NCBI GenBank assembly: GCA_020849765.1
Contig: JADLAY010000070.1
Coordinates: 1-64,000 of the forward strand
DNA: 64,000 bases
Direction: 5' to 3'
From: Anaerolineae bacterium
GTDB lineage: Bacteria > Chloroflexota > Anaerolineae > Aggregatilineales > Phototrophicaceae
The position numbers and the translations under genes are program-made. Shown piece after piece: positions 8,705 to 16,867 of the stretch; the first letter of the stretch is position 1; each line of letters begins with the position of its first letter. The notes below the pieces were generated by a model. It saw nothing but the letters and a program-made list of their open reading frames with translations, had not been told where the DNA came from and did no database searches.

Positions 8705-10264
8705 ATGCTGCCACCTTATCGTAATGAGCCGTTCACGGATTTCTCCAAACCTGAAAACGAGGCGGCGTTCCGGGCTGCGCTTGACCAGGTCAAAGCCGAA
8801 ATCGGACGCCACTATCCCATCGTCATAGGCGACGAACAGATCTCGCTCGATGATACGTTCCCGTCGCTCAATCCGTCGCGCCCGGCGGAAATCCTGGCGA
8901 CCTTCTCCAAAGGTGCCGTCGAGCACGGCGAGAAGGCGATTACGACCGCGGCACAGGCCTTCAAGTCGTGGCAATACGTGCCCGTCGCCGACCGTGCCCG
9001 TTATCTCCTGCGCGCTGCCGCAGAAATGCGACGGCGCAAGCACGAATTCAGCGCGACGATGGTGCTCGAAGTCGGCAAGAGTTGGGCCGAGGCCGACGCC
9101 GATACGGCGGAGGCGATCGACTTCATGGAGTATTACGCCCGCCAGGCCGTCCGCCTGGCCGATAGCAGCCATCTCCTCTACCCGAATGCCGGTGAGCAGC
9201 TCGGCCTCTATTACATCCCGCTGGGCGTCGGCATCGTCATCCCGCCGTGGAACTTCCCGCTCGCGATTCCTACCGGCATGATGGTCGCCGCGCTGGTCGC
9301 CGGGAACACGGTCATCCTCAAGCCCGCCGAGCCGAGTCCATGGATTGCCTGGAAACTGTGCCAACTGTTCTGGGATCTGGGCTTGCCGCCCGGCGTGCTC
9401 AACTTCGTGTCCGGGCCGGGTAGAACCACCGGCGCGCACATGGTTGCACATCCGCAGACGCGCTTCATCGCTTTCACCGGCTCGCGCGAAGTCGGCATCA
9501 ACATCTTCGAGCAGGCATCGAAGGTGCCGCCGGGCCAGATCTGGCTCAAGCGGACAATCCTGGAGATGGGCGGCAAGGATGCCGTGGTCGTCGACGAAAC
9601 CGCCGACCTCGAAGCCGCCGCGCAGGGGATCGTCGTCAGCGCGTTTGGCTTCCAGGGGCAGAAATGCTCGGCGGGTTCGCGGGCGATCATCACCGGCACC
9701 GTCTATGACGAAGTGGCGGAGCGCGTGGTCGATCTGTCGCGCAAGCTGCAGCTTGGCGCGCCGGATCTCGGTCGCGACATCGACATGGGCCCGGTCGTCA
9801 ATCTCGACTCGATGCAGAAGATCATGAGCTACGTCGAGGTCGGCACGCAGGAAGGCGAACTGCTGCTCGGCGGCAGCCCGGTCGAGACAGCGGACAACGG
9901 CTATTTCATCCCGCCGACGATCTTTGGCGACGTGCCGTCGAACGCGCGCATTGCTCAGGAAGAGATCTTCGGCCCTGTGCTGGCGATGATCCGCGCCAGC
10001 GATTACGACGACGCACTCGCCATCGCCAACGGCACCGAGTACGGCCTGACCGGCGCGCTCTTCAGCCAGGATCGGGCCCGTCTGGAACGAGCACGCCACG
10101 AATTCCACGTCGGCAATCTCTATCTCAACCGCAAGTGCACGGGCGCGCTCGTTGGCGTGCATCCCTTCGGTGGGTTCAACATGAGCGGTACGGATAGCAA
10201 GACCGGTGGTCCGGATTATTTGTTGCTCTACAGCCAGGCGAAGAGCGTGGCGGAGCGGCTCTAG
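8705..10264 (+). CDS. pruA: L-glutamate gamma-semialdehyde (P5C) dehydrogenase
   Basis: A 519-residue aldehyde dehydrogenase of the RocA/PruA stand-alone type, which oxidises 1-pyrroline-5-carboxylate / glutamate semialdehyde to glutamate with NAD+ in proline and arginine catabolism. The catalytic cysteine is Cys321 in FQGQKCSAGSR and the general-base glutamate is Glu287 in LEMGGKDA. The cofactor-site motif PPWNFPLAIP and the FTGSREVG loop are intact, as is the C-terminal PFGGFNMSGTDSK. No proline dehydrogenase is next to it, although proline biosynthesis genes lie about 5 kb away. It starts at an ATG preceded by a purine-rich AACAGGAG. Confidence 0.93.
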   Translation: MLPPYRNEPFTDFSKPENEAAFRAALDQVKAEIGRHYPIVIGDEQISLDDTFPSLNPSRPAEILATFSKGAVEHGEKAITTAAQAFKSWQYVPVADRARYLLRAAAEMRRRKHEFSATMVLEVGKSWAEADADTAEAIDFMEYYARQAVRLADSSHLLYPNAGEQLGLYYIPLGVGIVIPPWNFPLAIPTGMMVAALVAGNTVILKPAEPSPWIAWKLCQLFWDLGLPPGVLNFVSGPGRTTGAHMVAHPQTRFIAFTGSREVGINIFEQASKVPPGQIWLKRTILEMGGKDAVVVDETADLEAAAQGIVVSAFGFQGQKCSAGSRAIITGTVYDEVAERVVDLSRKLQLGAPDLGRDIDMGPVVNLDSMQKIMSYVEVGTQEGELLLGGSPVETADNGYFIPPTIFGDVPSNARIAQEEIFGPVLAMIRASDYDDALAIANGTEYGLTGALFSQDRARLERARHEFHVGNLYLNRKCTGALVGVHPFGGFNMSGTDSKTGGPDYLLLYSQAKSVAERL

Positions 10265-10338
10265 GAGCGTCATCTATTCCGTTGCAAGACTGGAGAACAA
10301 TCCCACTCCGGATCGGGCGGAGCGGCATCTCGTTCATG

Positions 10339-10368
10339 TTGACGCATGGGATACTGGCGTCTTATAAT
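10339..10368 (+). promoter_or_regulatory. Promoter of the phosphoribosyltransferase gene
   Basis: TTGACG (10339-10344) and TATAAT (10363-10368) are separated by 18 bases. The downstream ATG is at 10475, so the predicted leader is about 100 bases long and contains a G+C-rich hairpin. Confidence 0.65.
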
Positions 10369-10414
10369 CCGCTCATATTGCCCGTGAAAGTCCAGACACA
10401 ACGCGAAATGCATG

Positions 10415-10433
10415 GGGGCGCTCATTGCGCCCC
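10415..10433 (+). promoter_or_regulatory. Hairpin in the phosphoribosyltransferase leader (possible attenuator)
   Basis: A perfect seven-base-pair stem (GGGGCGC at 10415-10421, GCGCCCC at 10427-10433) with a five-base loop lies between the promoter and the start codon. It is followed by TGTGTTTAAT, T-rich but not an uninterrupted T run. It could be an attenuator or a protein-binding hairpin. Confidence 0.45.
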
Positions 10434-10474
10434 TGTGTTTAATCTCATTCATGAATTAGCGGAAGGCATCGACC

Positions 10475-11005
10475 ATGCGTGGCAGCGAGGGCGGACCCAT
10501 TCGTCACGAAGTGTTGACATGGGCAGACGTCGACAAGTTGATCGACGTGCTTGTCCCACAAATTCGGAGCGTCGGCTCATTTGACGGTATGGTGATGATC
10601 ACGCGTGGCGGCGTCATTCCCGGTGGCATGCTCTCGGAAGCGTTGGGCGTCTACCATCTGTTGACGGCCGCCGTCGATTTCCCAGCCAAAGAGGCCGCTG
10701 TCGGTTTGATGGCGCTGCCAACCTTCATTCAGTTCCCAGAGCCTGCTCAACTTGCCACGCGCCGCTTATTGCTGGTTGATGATGTGTGGGGCAGTGGACG
10801 TACGAGCATTTCGGTGCGCGAACGAGTCATCGCTGCCGGTGGCAAGCCGATGACGTGCGTGCTCCATTTCAATCCACATCGCTCGCTCTTCACCAAGGAA
10901 CAGCCGAGCTTCTACGGCGCGGTCACCGATGCCTACATCGTCTATCCGTGGGAGGTCGACCGCGGCATGCGCAACATCGGCATGGGGGTGCCTGAAGCGA
11001 ACTAG
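10475..11005 (+). CDS. Phosphoribosyltransferase-fold protein
   Basis: A 176-residue type I PRTase. The PRPP-binding loop is RRLLLVDDVWGSGRT (residues 96-110), with the two acidic residues and the small/Gly/Thr loop of the family. An upstream MITRGGVIPGG segment matches the PPi loop. It is closest in outline to xanthine-guanine or hypoxanthine type enzymes, but no hood region identifies the base, so the substrate is not assigned. The ATG follows a purine-rich GCGGAAGG. A promoter and leader hairpin precede it, suggesting separate control. Confidence 0.8.
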   Translation: MRGSEGGPIRHEVLTWADVDKLIDVLVPQIRSVGSFDGMVMITRGGVIPGGMLSEALGVYHLLTAAVDFPAKEAAVGLMALPTFIQFPEPAQLATRRLLLVDDVWGSGRTSISVRERVIAAGGKPMTCVLHFNPHRSLFTKEQPSFYGAVTDAYIVYPWEVDRGMRNIGMGVPEAN

Positions 11006-11012
11006 AGCGAGT

Positions 11013-11045
11013 GACTGGCTCATCCGTCAATCGAACGAGCCAGTC
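11013..11045. terminator. Inverted repeat between convergent genes, probable terminator
   Basis: Nine-base-pair perfect arms (GACTGGCTC at 11013-11021, GAGCCAGTC at 11037-11045) enclose a 15-base loop in the 53-base gap between the convergent PRTase and DUF4139 genes. There is no strong T run on either side, so termination is inferred from position. Confidence 0.5.
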
Positions 11046-11058
11046 GCGGTCAATCTGT

Positions 11059-12531
11059 TTAGTACGGGAAGGTGTAGCGTACGGTGTAGGTGATGACCGT
11101 CTCACCGCCCGGCTCGACCTGGGGCCGGAACTCAATCGTCGATGCGTCGACCTTGGTGTACTCCATGTTGGCGTTGAGGATTTCCCAGTTGCTCCAACGA
11201 TAGAGATGTTCAGGCACGCGAATCTCGACGGTGTCGGCGTCTTTGCGATTGCGCAGACGGATCTCGAACGTCTCTTCAACCACATTGCGCGAGATGATCT
11301 GGAAATTGGTTTGCGTGCGCTCGCCGACGAGATCGAAGGCGTTGCCCAGGTAGATCTGGATGTTCTCGCCTGACGGCGTGTGATCGATGCTGTTTTCACC
11401 GATCAAGAGGGCCGCGCCGTCGACATCTTCCTGGTAGACGCGCACGCGCCCGGCCGGGAGATCGGCGTCCAGACCGCTGTCTTCGCCGGTGCTAAACTCC
11501 AGATAATTCTGAACGTCGGTGATGCCCATCTGGCCGTAATACTGGTCGCTGATCGGCCCGTAATAGCCGTAAAAGGGGCCGCCGCCTTCGTAGACGAAGA
11601 AGGTATTCGCCGCGACGTTGGCGCCATTGACGAATTCCACCTGCTTGGTCTCGTTATTGCCGACCGTCACCGGGCGTGCGATCTCGTAGAGCTGATACTC
11701 GTAGAACTCACGTTGTTCGACTGCCTGCGTTGGCGCGGGGGCAGCCATCGCTTCCATCACCATGTCGGAGCGCACCTGCGGCTGCGGCACCCGGTTGACG
11801 TCGCCCGCCACGAGCTTGACCTGTGCATCGCGGTAGGCGGTGCCGCTGGTATTGCTGAGCGTGATCCAGCCGTTGAGGTCGAGCGACTGGTTGTCGGTCG
11901 CCAGCAGCAGGTTGTAATCCGCCGTCCACGAAACGCCGCCGGTCAGGTAGGTCAGTTCGACCTGCTGATCGCCACCGGTCGCGCTTTCGAGCAGCCAGCG
12001 CAGCGTCGGTCGCGTGATCAGCCCGCCCGGTAGATCCGGGAAGCGGATGTCACGCACCTCGTTCATGCGCACGACGAACACCTGCCCATCCTCAGCTCGG
12101 ATGATCAGTTCGCCGCGCCCGCTCAGGAGCTGTCCCTCGTAGACGGTGCCGTCGGTGGTCACGATCTCGATGTTTTGGTCCAGGTAGCGGTTGAGCAAGG
12201 CGGAGCTATCGACCAGGTCATAAATGTAGTTCTGTTCCAAAACGACAGTGCCCTGCGGATCGGTCAGCGAGGTGAAATTGACCGAGGTCGCATCAATTGA
12301 CGAAGCGACGTCGGTGAAATCGACGGTGTTCAGCCCGCTGTCGAGCGCAAACGTACGCCGGTCGCGCACAAGCGCCGTCCCCTGGTTGTAGACGGTCAGG
12401 CTGACCGCGTCGCTGCCGAGTTCGCCCGCATCCTGCGCCTGCACCGGCGTGCTCGTCCCGGCGAAGCTCAGTCCCAACAGCACCAGCGCGAGCAGCGCGG
12501 ACGTCATCAAAACTGCTTTCCCTTTTTTCAT
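11059..12531 (-). CDS. Secreted DUF4139-domain protein
   Basis: A 490-residue protein with a clear signal peptide (residues 1 to about 32: KKGK, a hydrophobic stretch, cleavage near VQAQD). The mature part matches the DUF4139 architecture: an N-terminal domain opening SLTVYNQGTALVRDRR, a WTADYNLLL segment, and a C-terminal beta-rich half with NRKDADTVEIRVPEHLY and WEILNANMEYTKVDASTIEFRP. DUF4139 proteins are exported or envelope-associated with no settled biochemical role. A good ribosome binding site (GGAAGGAG) precedes the ATG. Confidence 0.85.
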   Translation of the reverse strand: MKKGKAVLMTSALLALVLLGLSFAGTSTPVQAQDAGELGSDAVSLTVYNQGTALVRDRRTFALDSGLNTVDFTDVASSIDATSVNFTSLTDPQGTVVLEQNYIYDLVDSSALLNRYLDQNIEIVTTDGTVYEGQLLSGRGELIIRAEDGQVFVVRMNEVRDIRFPDLPGGLITRPTLRWLLESATGGDQQVELTYLTGGVSWTADYNLLLATDNQSLDLNGWITLSNTSGTAYRDAQVKLVAGDVNRVPQPQVRSDMVMEAMAAPAPTQAVEQREFYEYQLYEIARPVTVGNNETKQVEFVNGANVAANTFFVYEGGGPFYGYYGPISDQYYGQMGITDVQNYLEFSTGEDSGLDADLPAGRVRVYQEDVDGAALLIGENSIDHTPSGENIQIYLGNAFDLVGERTQTNFQIISRNVVEETFEIRLRNRKDADTVEIRVPEHLYRWSNWEILNANMEYTKVDASTIEFRPQVEPGGETVITYTVRYTFPY

Positions 12532-12628
12532 CGTCTGTACTCCTTCCGAGTCCTACGATCGATTGTAGTCGCATACTGATGACGTTTGGGTGGCTGATTT
12601 TGTTCCCAGGGGGAGGCGATGGGTCTGT

Positions 12629-13492
12629 CTAGCCCTTGATCGCGCTGACGCCGAAGGCTTCCGGGCGGCGTGTCACACGGGTGAAGCCCGCCGCTTCCAG
12701 GCGGCGGATGACGCCGGGGGTATATTTCGCGCCGTGACTGCTGTCGGGATCGCCGATGTAGTGAAACAGCCGCCCGCCGCGCTCCAGGACGCGGTAGAGT
12801 TCGCGATAGAACTCGGCGCTGTACAGGTCGCCCGCCAGTTGGATCGTCGGCGGATCGTGGACGATGCGCGCGAACGAGCCTGGCTCCATCCCTTCCACCT
12901 CGTCGAAGCTGTCGCCGACGATGCGCGTGATCCGGGGATTGCTGAACAATTCATGCGACCATGGATTCTGTCCCGCGACCTCGACCACCGCCGGGTCGAG
13001 TTCGATGGTGACGACTTCCTGCGCCGTCCGCGCCGCGGCGATCGCCGTGTAGCCGAGTCCCATGTTGGTATCGAGCACGCGGCCTGTCATCGGCGCAATC
13101 GTCTTGATCTTGGCCTGCGTGTCTCGCATCGGATCGGTGTGCTTGATGCGATGCATCGGGAAGCCCGCGATCAGCATGGTCGGCGCGCCCTGCGTCGGCA
13201 TCAGGCTGACGTGCAGATTCGTCACGTCGCTGAAGGCCTGAATCTTGCGTATTTCGCCCTCGTCAAGCGTGTAGCAGCCGACCTCATCTGCCCGAATCGT
13301 CTCGGCATCCTGCCACGAGAGCGCCGTGTCGCCGGGGAAATGCAGGCCATCACCATCGAGCGTGACGTCGACGGTTGTGAGGCCGAGATTGGGGGAGATG
13401 GTTGCTTGCTCGTGCCCCTGCTGGCGGGCGTCAAAAGCGGGCGCGAGGCTGAACGACGAGAGCACGATCGATTGTTGCACGCTGTCACTCAT
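12629..13492 (-). CDS. SAM-dependent methyltransferase, COG2521 (archaeal-type) family
   Basis: A 287-residue class I methyltransferase. The SAM-binding motif I is GRVLDTNMGLGYTAIAAA (137-154), followed by the acidic loop VTIELD (161-166). The catalytic-region motif is VHDPP (211-215), then GDLYSAEFYRELYRVL. The FPMHRIKHTDPMRDTQAK segment (111-128) before motif I is, from memory, characteristic of COG2521, first described as a predicted archaeal methyltransferase. The DPP motif is typical of enzymes that modify planar nitrogen in nucleic acids or proteins, but the substrate is unknown. The N-terminal 90 residues look like a separate small domain. Confidence 0.78.
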   Translation of the reverse strand: MSDSVQQSIVLSSFSLAPAFDARQQGHEQATISPNLGLTTVDVTLDGDGLHFPGDTALSWQDAETIRADEVGCYTLDEGEIRKIQAFSDVTNLHVSLMPTQGAPTMLIAGFPMHRIKHTDPMRDTQAKIKTIAPMTGRVLDTNMGLGYTAIAAARTAQEVVTIELDPAVVEVAGQNPWSHELFSNPRITRIVGDSFDEVEGMEPGSFARIVHDPPTIQLAGDLYSAEFYRELYRVLERGGRLFHYIGDPDSSHGAKYTPGVIRRLEAAGFTRVTRRPEAFGVSAIKG

Positions 13493-13556
13493 TTCTGTAC
13501 ATTATGTCGCGCTCGCGCTTCGACCCACTAGCGGATGTTCAGGGGATAACTCTACC

Positions 13557-14201
13557 ATGGAATTCTTACCGCCCGCATCCAACCTCTCGTTGTTTCTGGC
13601 TGCGTCGTTCATCCTGCTCATCACGCCGGGGCCGAACGTAATGTACGTCATTACGCGCAGCATCGACCAGGGGCGCTCAGCGGGGTTGACCTCGGTGCTC
13701 GGCGTCGAAGTCGGCGATGCGGTGCACGTCATGGGCGCGATCCTTGGCGTCTCCACGATCCTGCTGGCATCCGCGCTCGCCTTCGACATCGTCAAGTATC
13801 TCGGCGCCGCCTACCTGATCTTCATCGGCCTGCGCACCCTGCTCAGCCGACCCAACGAAGACATGTCGGGTGCGGTTTCACAGGCGTCCACGCGCCACAT
13901 CTTCACCAACGCCGTTGTCGTCGCTATCTTCAACCCGAAGACGGCGCTCTTCTTCATCGCTTTCTTGCCGCAGTTCGTGGAACCCATGCGTGGGAACGTA
14001 CCACTGCAGATGCTGGTGCTGGGCGTCATCTTTTTGCTGATGGCGACGACGACCAACAGCCTGTATGCGCTGGCCGCAGGCGCCGCCGGGCGCTGGCTGC
14101 GTGGCAACCGGCTGTTCACGCGCGTGCAGCGCTACGTTGCCGGGACGGTCTACGTCGCTTTGGGAGTGACGGCGGCGCTCGTCAGCGGTCGCCAGCGCTA
14201 A
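13557..14201 (+). CDS. LysE family translocator
   Basis: A 214-residue membrane protein of the LysE/RhtB exporter family. The N-terminal FILLITPGPNVMYVITRSIDQGR is the family signature, and six hydrophobic segments follow, with NPKTALFFIAFLPQFV in the middle. Members export amino acids or related small solutes; the substrate cannot be told here. The reading frame is open further upstream, but the ATG at 13557 follows AGGGGATAAC and begins the conserved part, so it is chosen. The stop codon overlaps that of the convergent lipid kinase by four bases. Confidence 0.9.
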   Translation: MEFLPPASNLSLFLAASFILLITPGPNVMYVITRSIDQGRSAGLTSVLGVEVGDAVHVMGAILGVSTILLASALAFDIVKYLGAAYLIFIGLRTLLSRPNEDMSGAVSQASTRHIFTNAVVVAIFNPKTALFFIAFLPQFVEPMRGNVPLQMLVLGVIFLLMATTTNSLYALAAGAAGRWLRGNRLFTRVQRYVAGTVYVALGVTAALVSGRQR

Positions 14202-15106
14202 ATCAGCATCCGCAGCAGGCCGGGCCGGATCGAAAAGGCGAGTTCGTGCCCGTTGAAGACTTCGCCGTCGAGTTCGAAGCCGAGCGGCATCTGTGACTCG
14301 ATGCGGACTTCGCGCGCCTGTTGATAGCCGACCTTCGGGTGCGTCAAATGCACGCCGCGGTAAACCTGCTCGAACGCCATCATAATGCGCGGGCGGGACA
14401 TGCCTTTGACGAGCACCACGTCGAGCAGTCCGTCGTTTGTCTTCGCTTTGGGCGCGATCTTCATGCCACGCCCGAACGTCGTGCCATTGGCGACCGCCAG
14501 CAGATAGGCCGCGCCGTCATACCAGGCTGATCCGTCGAGGGCGATGCGCACGGTCTTGGGGCGGTATTGCAGCATCGTTTCGACGGTCGCTTGCAGGAAC
14601 GTCCACGTGCGCCGCTCCGGCTCTTTGTTGACGCGCTGCGCCACCTCGCCGCTGATGCCCGCGCTGGCGATGTTGAGGAAGAAGCGCTGCTGCCCGTCGT
14701 AGTCGACCGCGCCGATGTCGACCGGCGTTGGTTTAGCCTCGGCGATCCAGCGTGCGGCTTCGCCGATGTCGCGGAAGGGGATGCCCACACCGCGCGCCCA
14801 GTCGCGCCCTGTGCCGATCGGCAGGTTGCCATAGATCATCTGCGGGCCGTCGGGGTGGCGCGCGTTGAGATGCACCAGCGCATTGATCAGCGCGTGGTTG
14901 GTGCCATCGCCGCCAATTGCGATCACGCGGGTCAGGCCGCTGGCATAGGCTTTGTCCAGGTGCTCGGCGACTTCTTCCGGGTGCTGGGTCACGGCGATCA
15001 CAAGCTCGCCCAGATTTTGCCACAGCAGCGGTTCAAGATCCGTCCACACGGCACCAGCTTTGCCTCCGGCGGCGTGCGGATTAAGAATGATCAGCGTTTT
15101 AGTCAT
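14198..15106 (-). CDS. Diacylglycerol kinase family lipid kinase
   Basis: A 302-residue lipid kinase of the DAGK catalytic family (DgkB/YegS-like). The nucleotide-binding motif is IAIGGDGTNHALINAL (63-77, with GGDGT at 65-69), preceded by LNPHAAGGKAG (8-18) and followed by LPIGTGRDWARG (95-106), where the usual GTGND reads GTGRD. The frame is open upstream, but the ATG at 15106 is chosen because it starts the conserved fold and overlaps the stop of the upstream response regulator gene (ATGACTAA, eight bases), implying translational coupling. The substrate could be diacylglycerol or a related lipid. Confidence 0.87.
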   Translation of the reverse strand: MTKTLIILNPHAAGGKAGAVWTDLEPLLWQNLGELVIAVTQHPEEVAEHLDKAYASGLTRVIAIGGDGTNHALINALVHLNARHPDGPQMIYGNLPIGTGRDWARGVGIPFRDIGEAARWIAEAKPTPVDIGAVDYDGQQRFFLNIASAGISGEVAQRVNKEPERRTWTFLQATVETMLQYRPKTVRIALDGSAWYDGAAYLLAVANGTTFGRGMKIAPKAKTNDGLLDVVLVKGMSRPRIMMAFEQVYRGVHLTHPKVGYQQAREVRIESQMPLGFELDGEVFNGHELAFSIRPGLLRMLI

Positions 15107-15479
15107 CGCTGCTGTGTCGTTTCCCGCAGGTGTCGAGGTGCGCTCGAAGTTCACCGATGTTAAAAGGTTTGCCGACGTAGGCGTCCGCACCGTGCTCGAT
15201 GGCCGGGCCGCGGTCATCTTTCGTGCCGCTGGAGGCGATCAGGCACAGGTTGGCCCAATCCGGGTTCTCGCGCACGCGTGAGAGGAACGTGAGGCCATCC
15301 ATATCGGGCATCCGAATGTCGCAGATAATGACATCCGGCAACGTTTCGTGTGTCTGTAAGTATTCAAGTCCTGAAAGTCCGTTGTCTAGCGCTTCGACCT
15401 GATAACCGAGGGCTTCCAGAAGCTCCTTTAAGACATCGCGAAAATCAAGATTGTCATCCAGCAGCAGCACTGACCGCAT
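15099..15479 (-). CDS. Stand-alone response regulator (receiver domain only)
   Basis: A 126-residue CheY-like receiver without an output domain. The acidic pair is Asp8/Asp9, the phospho-acceptor is Asp54 in IICDIRMPDMDG, the conserved Ser/Thr is in IASSGT (81-86), and the lysine is Lys104 in GKPF. Signalling must therefore go through a partner. Its gene overlaps the downstream lipid kinase gene by eight bases, so the two are very probably co-translated. The cognate kinase is unknown; an orphan sensor kinase lies at 4739-8623 but no link is proven. Confidence 0.9.
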   Translation of the reverse strand: MRSVLLLDDNLDFRDVLKELLEALGYQVEALDNGLSGLEYLQTHETLPDVIICDIRMPDMDGLTFLSRVRENPDWANLCLIASSGTKDDRGPAIEHGADAYVGKPFNIGELRAHLDTCGKRHSSDD

Positions 15480-15549
15480 GATATCTCCTCAAGACGGGCG
15501 GCGCGATCATCGCTCCCCTCATGTGCGGATTCTAGAAGGGCGCGCGAAT

Positions 15550-15578
15550 GAAAAAAGCGCTCACCTTAGGGTAAGCGC
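15550..15578 (-). terminator. Rho-independent terminator of the ppk-proB-proA run
   Basis: On the minus strand a nine-base-pair stem (15578-15570 with 15565-15557, one G-T pair) with a four-base loop is followed directly by six T residues. It lies just beyond the proA stop codon and before the response regulator gene. Confidence 0.85.
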
Positions 15579-15595
15579 AAATTATCATTTTGATC

Positions 15596-16858
15596 CTAAA
15601 CGCGGATTTGACCGTCACCCACTATGACCCACTTATACGTAGTAAGCTCATCCAAACCCATCGGGCCGCGCGCATGGAGCTTCTGCGTGCTGACGGCGAT
15701 TTCTGCGCCGAGGCCCAATTGACCGCCATCATTGAAACGCGTACTGGCATTGACGAACACCGCTGACGAATCGACCTCGTTCAGAAAGCGTTCGGCGTCG
15801 GCCATGTTGTGCGTGACGATGCAATCGCTGTGGTTCTGGCTGTGTGTGTTGATGTGCTCAATCGCCTCGTCGAGCGAATCGACCACCTTCAACCCCAGCA
15901 CCAGCGACATCCACTCGGTATCGAAATCCTCAGGGCCAGCCGGCTGCACGAGCCCATCCCCGGCGCCGTTCAATGCACCCAGCGCGCGCGGCTCGGCGCG
16001 GAAACCGACTCCGCCGGTGGCCAGATGCTCGACCACCCGCGGCAAGAATTCCGCGGCGATCTTCTCATTGACGAGCACCGTATCGAGCGAATTACAGACC
16101 GATGGGCGCGAGGTTTTGGCGTTATAGATGATATTGAGCGCGCTGTCCTGGTCGCCCGTTTCATCGACGTAGACGTGGCAGACGCCGACGCCGCCCGTGA
16201 TGACCGGGATCATGCTGTTTTCGCGGCAGAGCTTGTGCAGCGCTGCGCCGCCACGCGGGATGATCATGTCCACGTACTCGTACAGGCGCAGCATGCCCAG
16301 GATCAGGTCGCGGTCGGTGCTCTCGATCAGTTGGATCGCATCTGCGGGTACGTCGGTATCCGCCAACGCCGCTTTCATGATGCGCACGAGCACCGTATTG
16401 CTGTGGATCGTCTCGGATCCGCCGCGCAGCAAGACGGCATTTCCGCTCTTCATGCACAACGTTACAACGTCGACGGTGACGTTGGGGCGCGCCTCGTAGA
16501 TGACGCCGATGACGCCGATCGGTGTCTTGCGCCGGGCGATCTTCAGGCCATTGTCCAGCACACGCTGATCGAAATCGCAGCCGATCGGGTCGGGCAGCGG
16601 GACGACCTTACGTACATCGGCGATGATGCCCGGCAGACGCCCTTGCAGGTTGAGCCGGTCGATCAAAGCGGCATTCAAACCTTTGGCACGGGCGGCTTCG
16701 ACGTCTTTAGCATTCGCCGCCAGGATCTCATCGGTGTGCGCTTCGAGTGCATCGGCAATCGCGTGTAAGGCGTCGTTACGCTGTTGGGTGTTCAGGCGCG
16801 CGAGGCCGGGCGCGGCCTTTTTTGCACTGCGCCCCAGTGCCTGCAAGTCGATGGACAT
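15596..16858 (-). CDS. proA: Glutamate-5-semialdehyde dehydrogenase (gamma-glutamyl phosphate reductase)
   Basis: A 420-residue enzyme that reduces gamma-glutamyl phosphate to glutamate-5-semialdehyde with NADPH, the second step of proline synthesis. The catalytic cysteine is Cys255 in SRPSVCNSLD. Further ProA hallmarks are GVIGVIYEARPNVTVD, MIIPRGG and the C-terminal LGLGAEIAVSTQKLHARGPMG. Length is normal. It starts nine bases after the proB stop and is followed by a strong terminator, so it is the last gene of ppk-proB-proA. Confidence 0.97.
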   Translation of the reverse strand: MSIDLQALGRSAKKAAPGLARLNTQQRNDALHAIADALEAHTDEILAANAKDVEAARAKGLNAALIDRLNLQGRLPGIIADVRKVVPLPDPIGCDFDQRVLDNGLKIARRKTPIGVIGVIYEARPNVTVDVVTLCMKSGNAVLLRGGSETIHSNTVLVRIMKAALADTDVPADAIQLIESTDRDLILGMLRLYEYVDMIIPRGGAALHKLCRENSMIPVITGGVGVCHVYVDETGDQDSALNIIYNAKTSRPSVCNSLDTVLVNEKIAAEFLPRVVEHLATGGVGFRAEPRALGALNGAGDGLVQPAGPEDFDTEWMSLVLGLKVVDSLDEAIEHINTHSQNHSDCIVTHNMADAERFLNEVDSSAVFVNASTRFNDGGQLGLGAEIAVSTQKLHARGPMGLDELTTYKWVIVGDGQIRV

Positions 16859-16867
16859 CGCTCCCCC

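Noticed and set aside
8060..10273. A 737-codon open frame on the minus strand opposite the sensor kinase end and pruA
   Set aside because: It is an antisense shadow: the plus-strand proteins have full catalytic motifs, and the minus product is a low-complexity Arg/His/Asp-rich chain with no recognisable domain.
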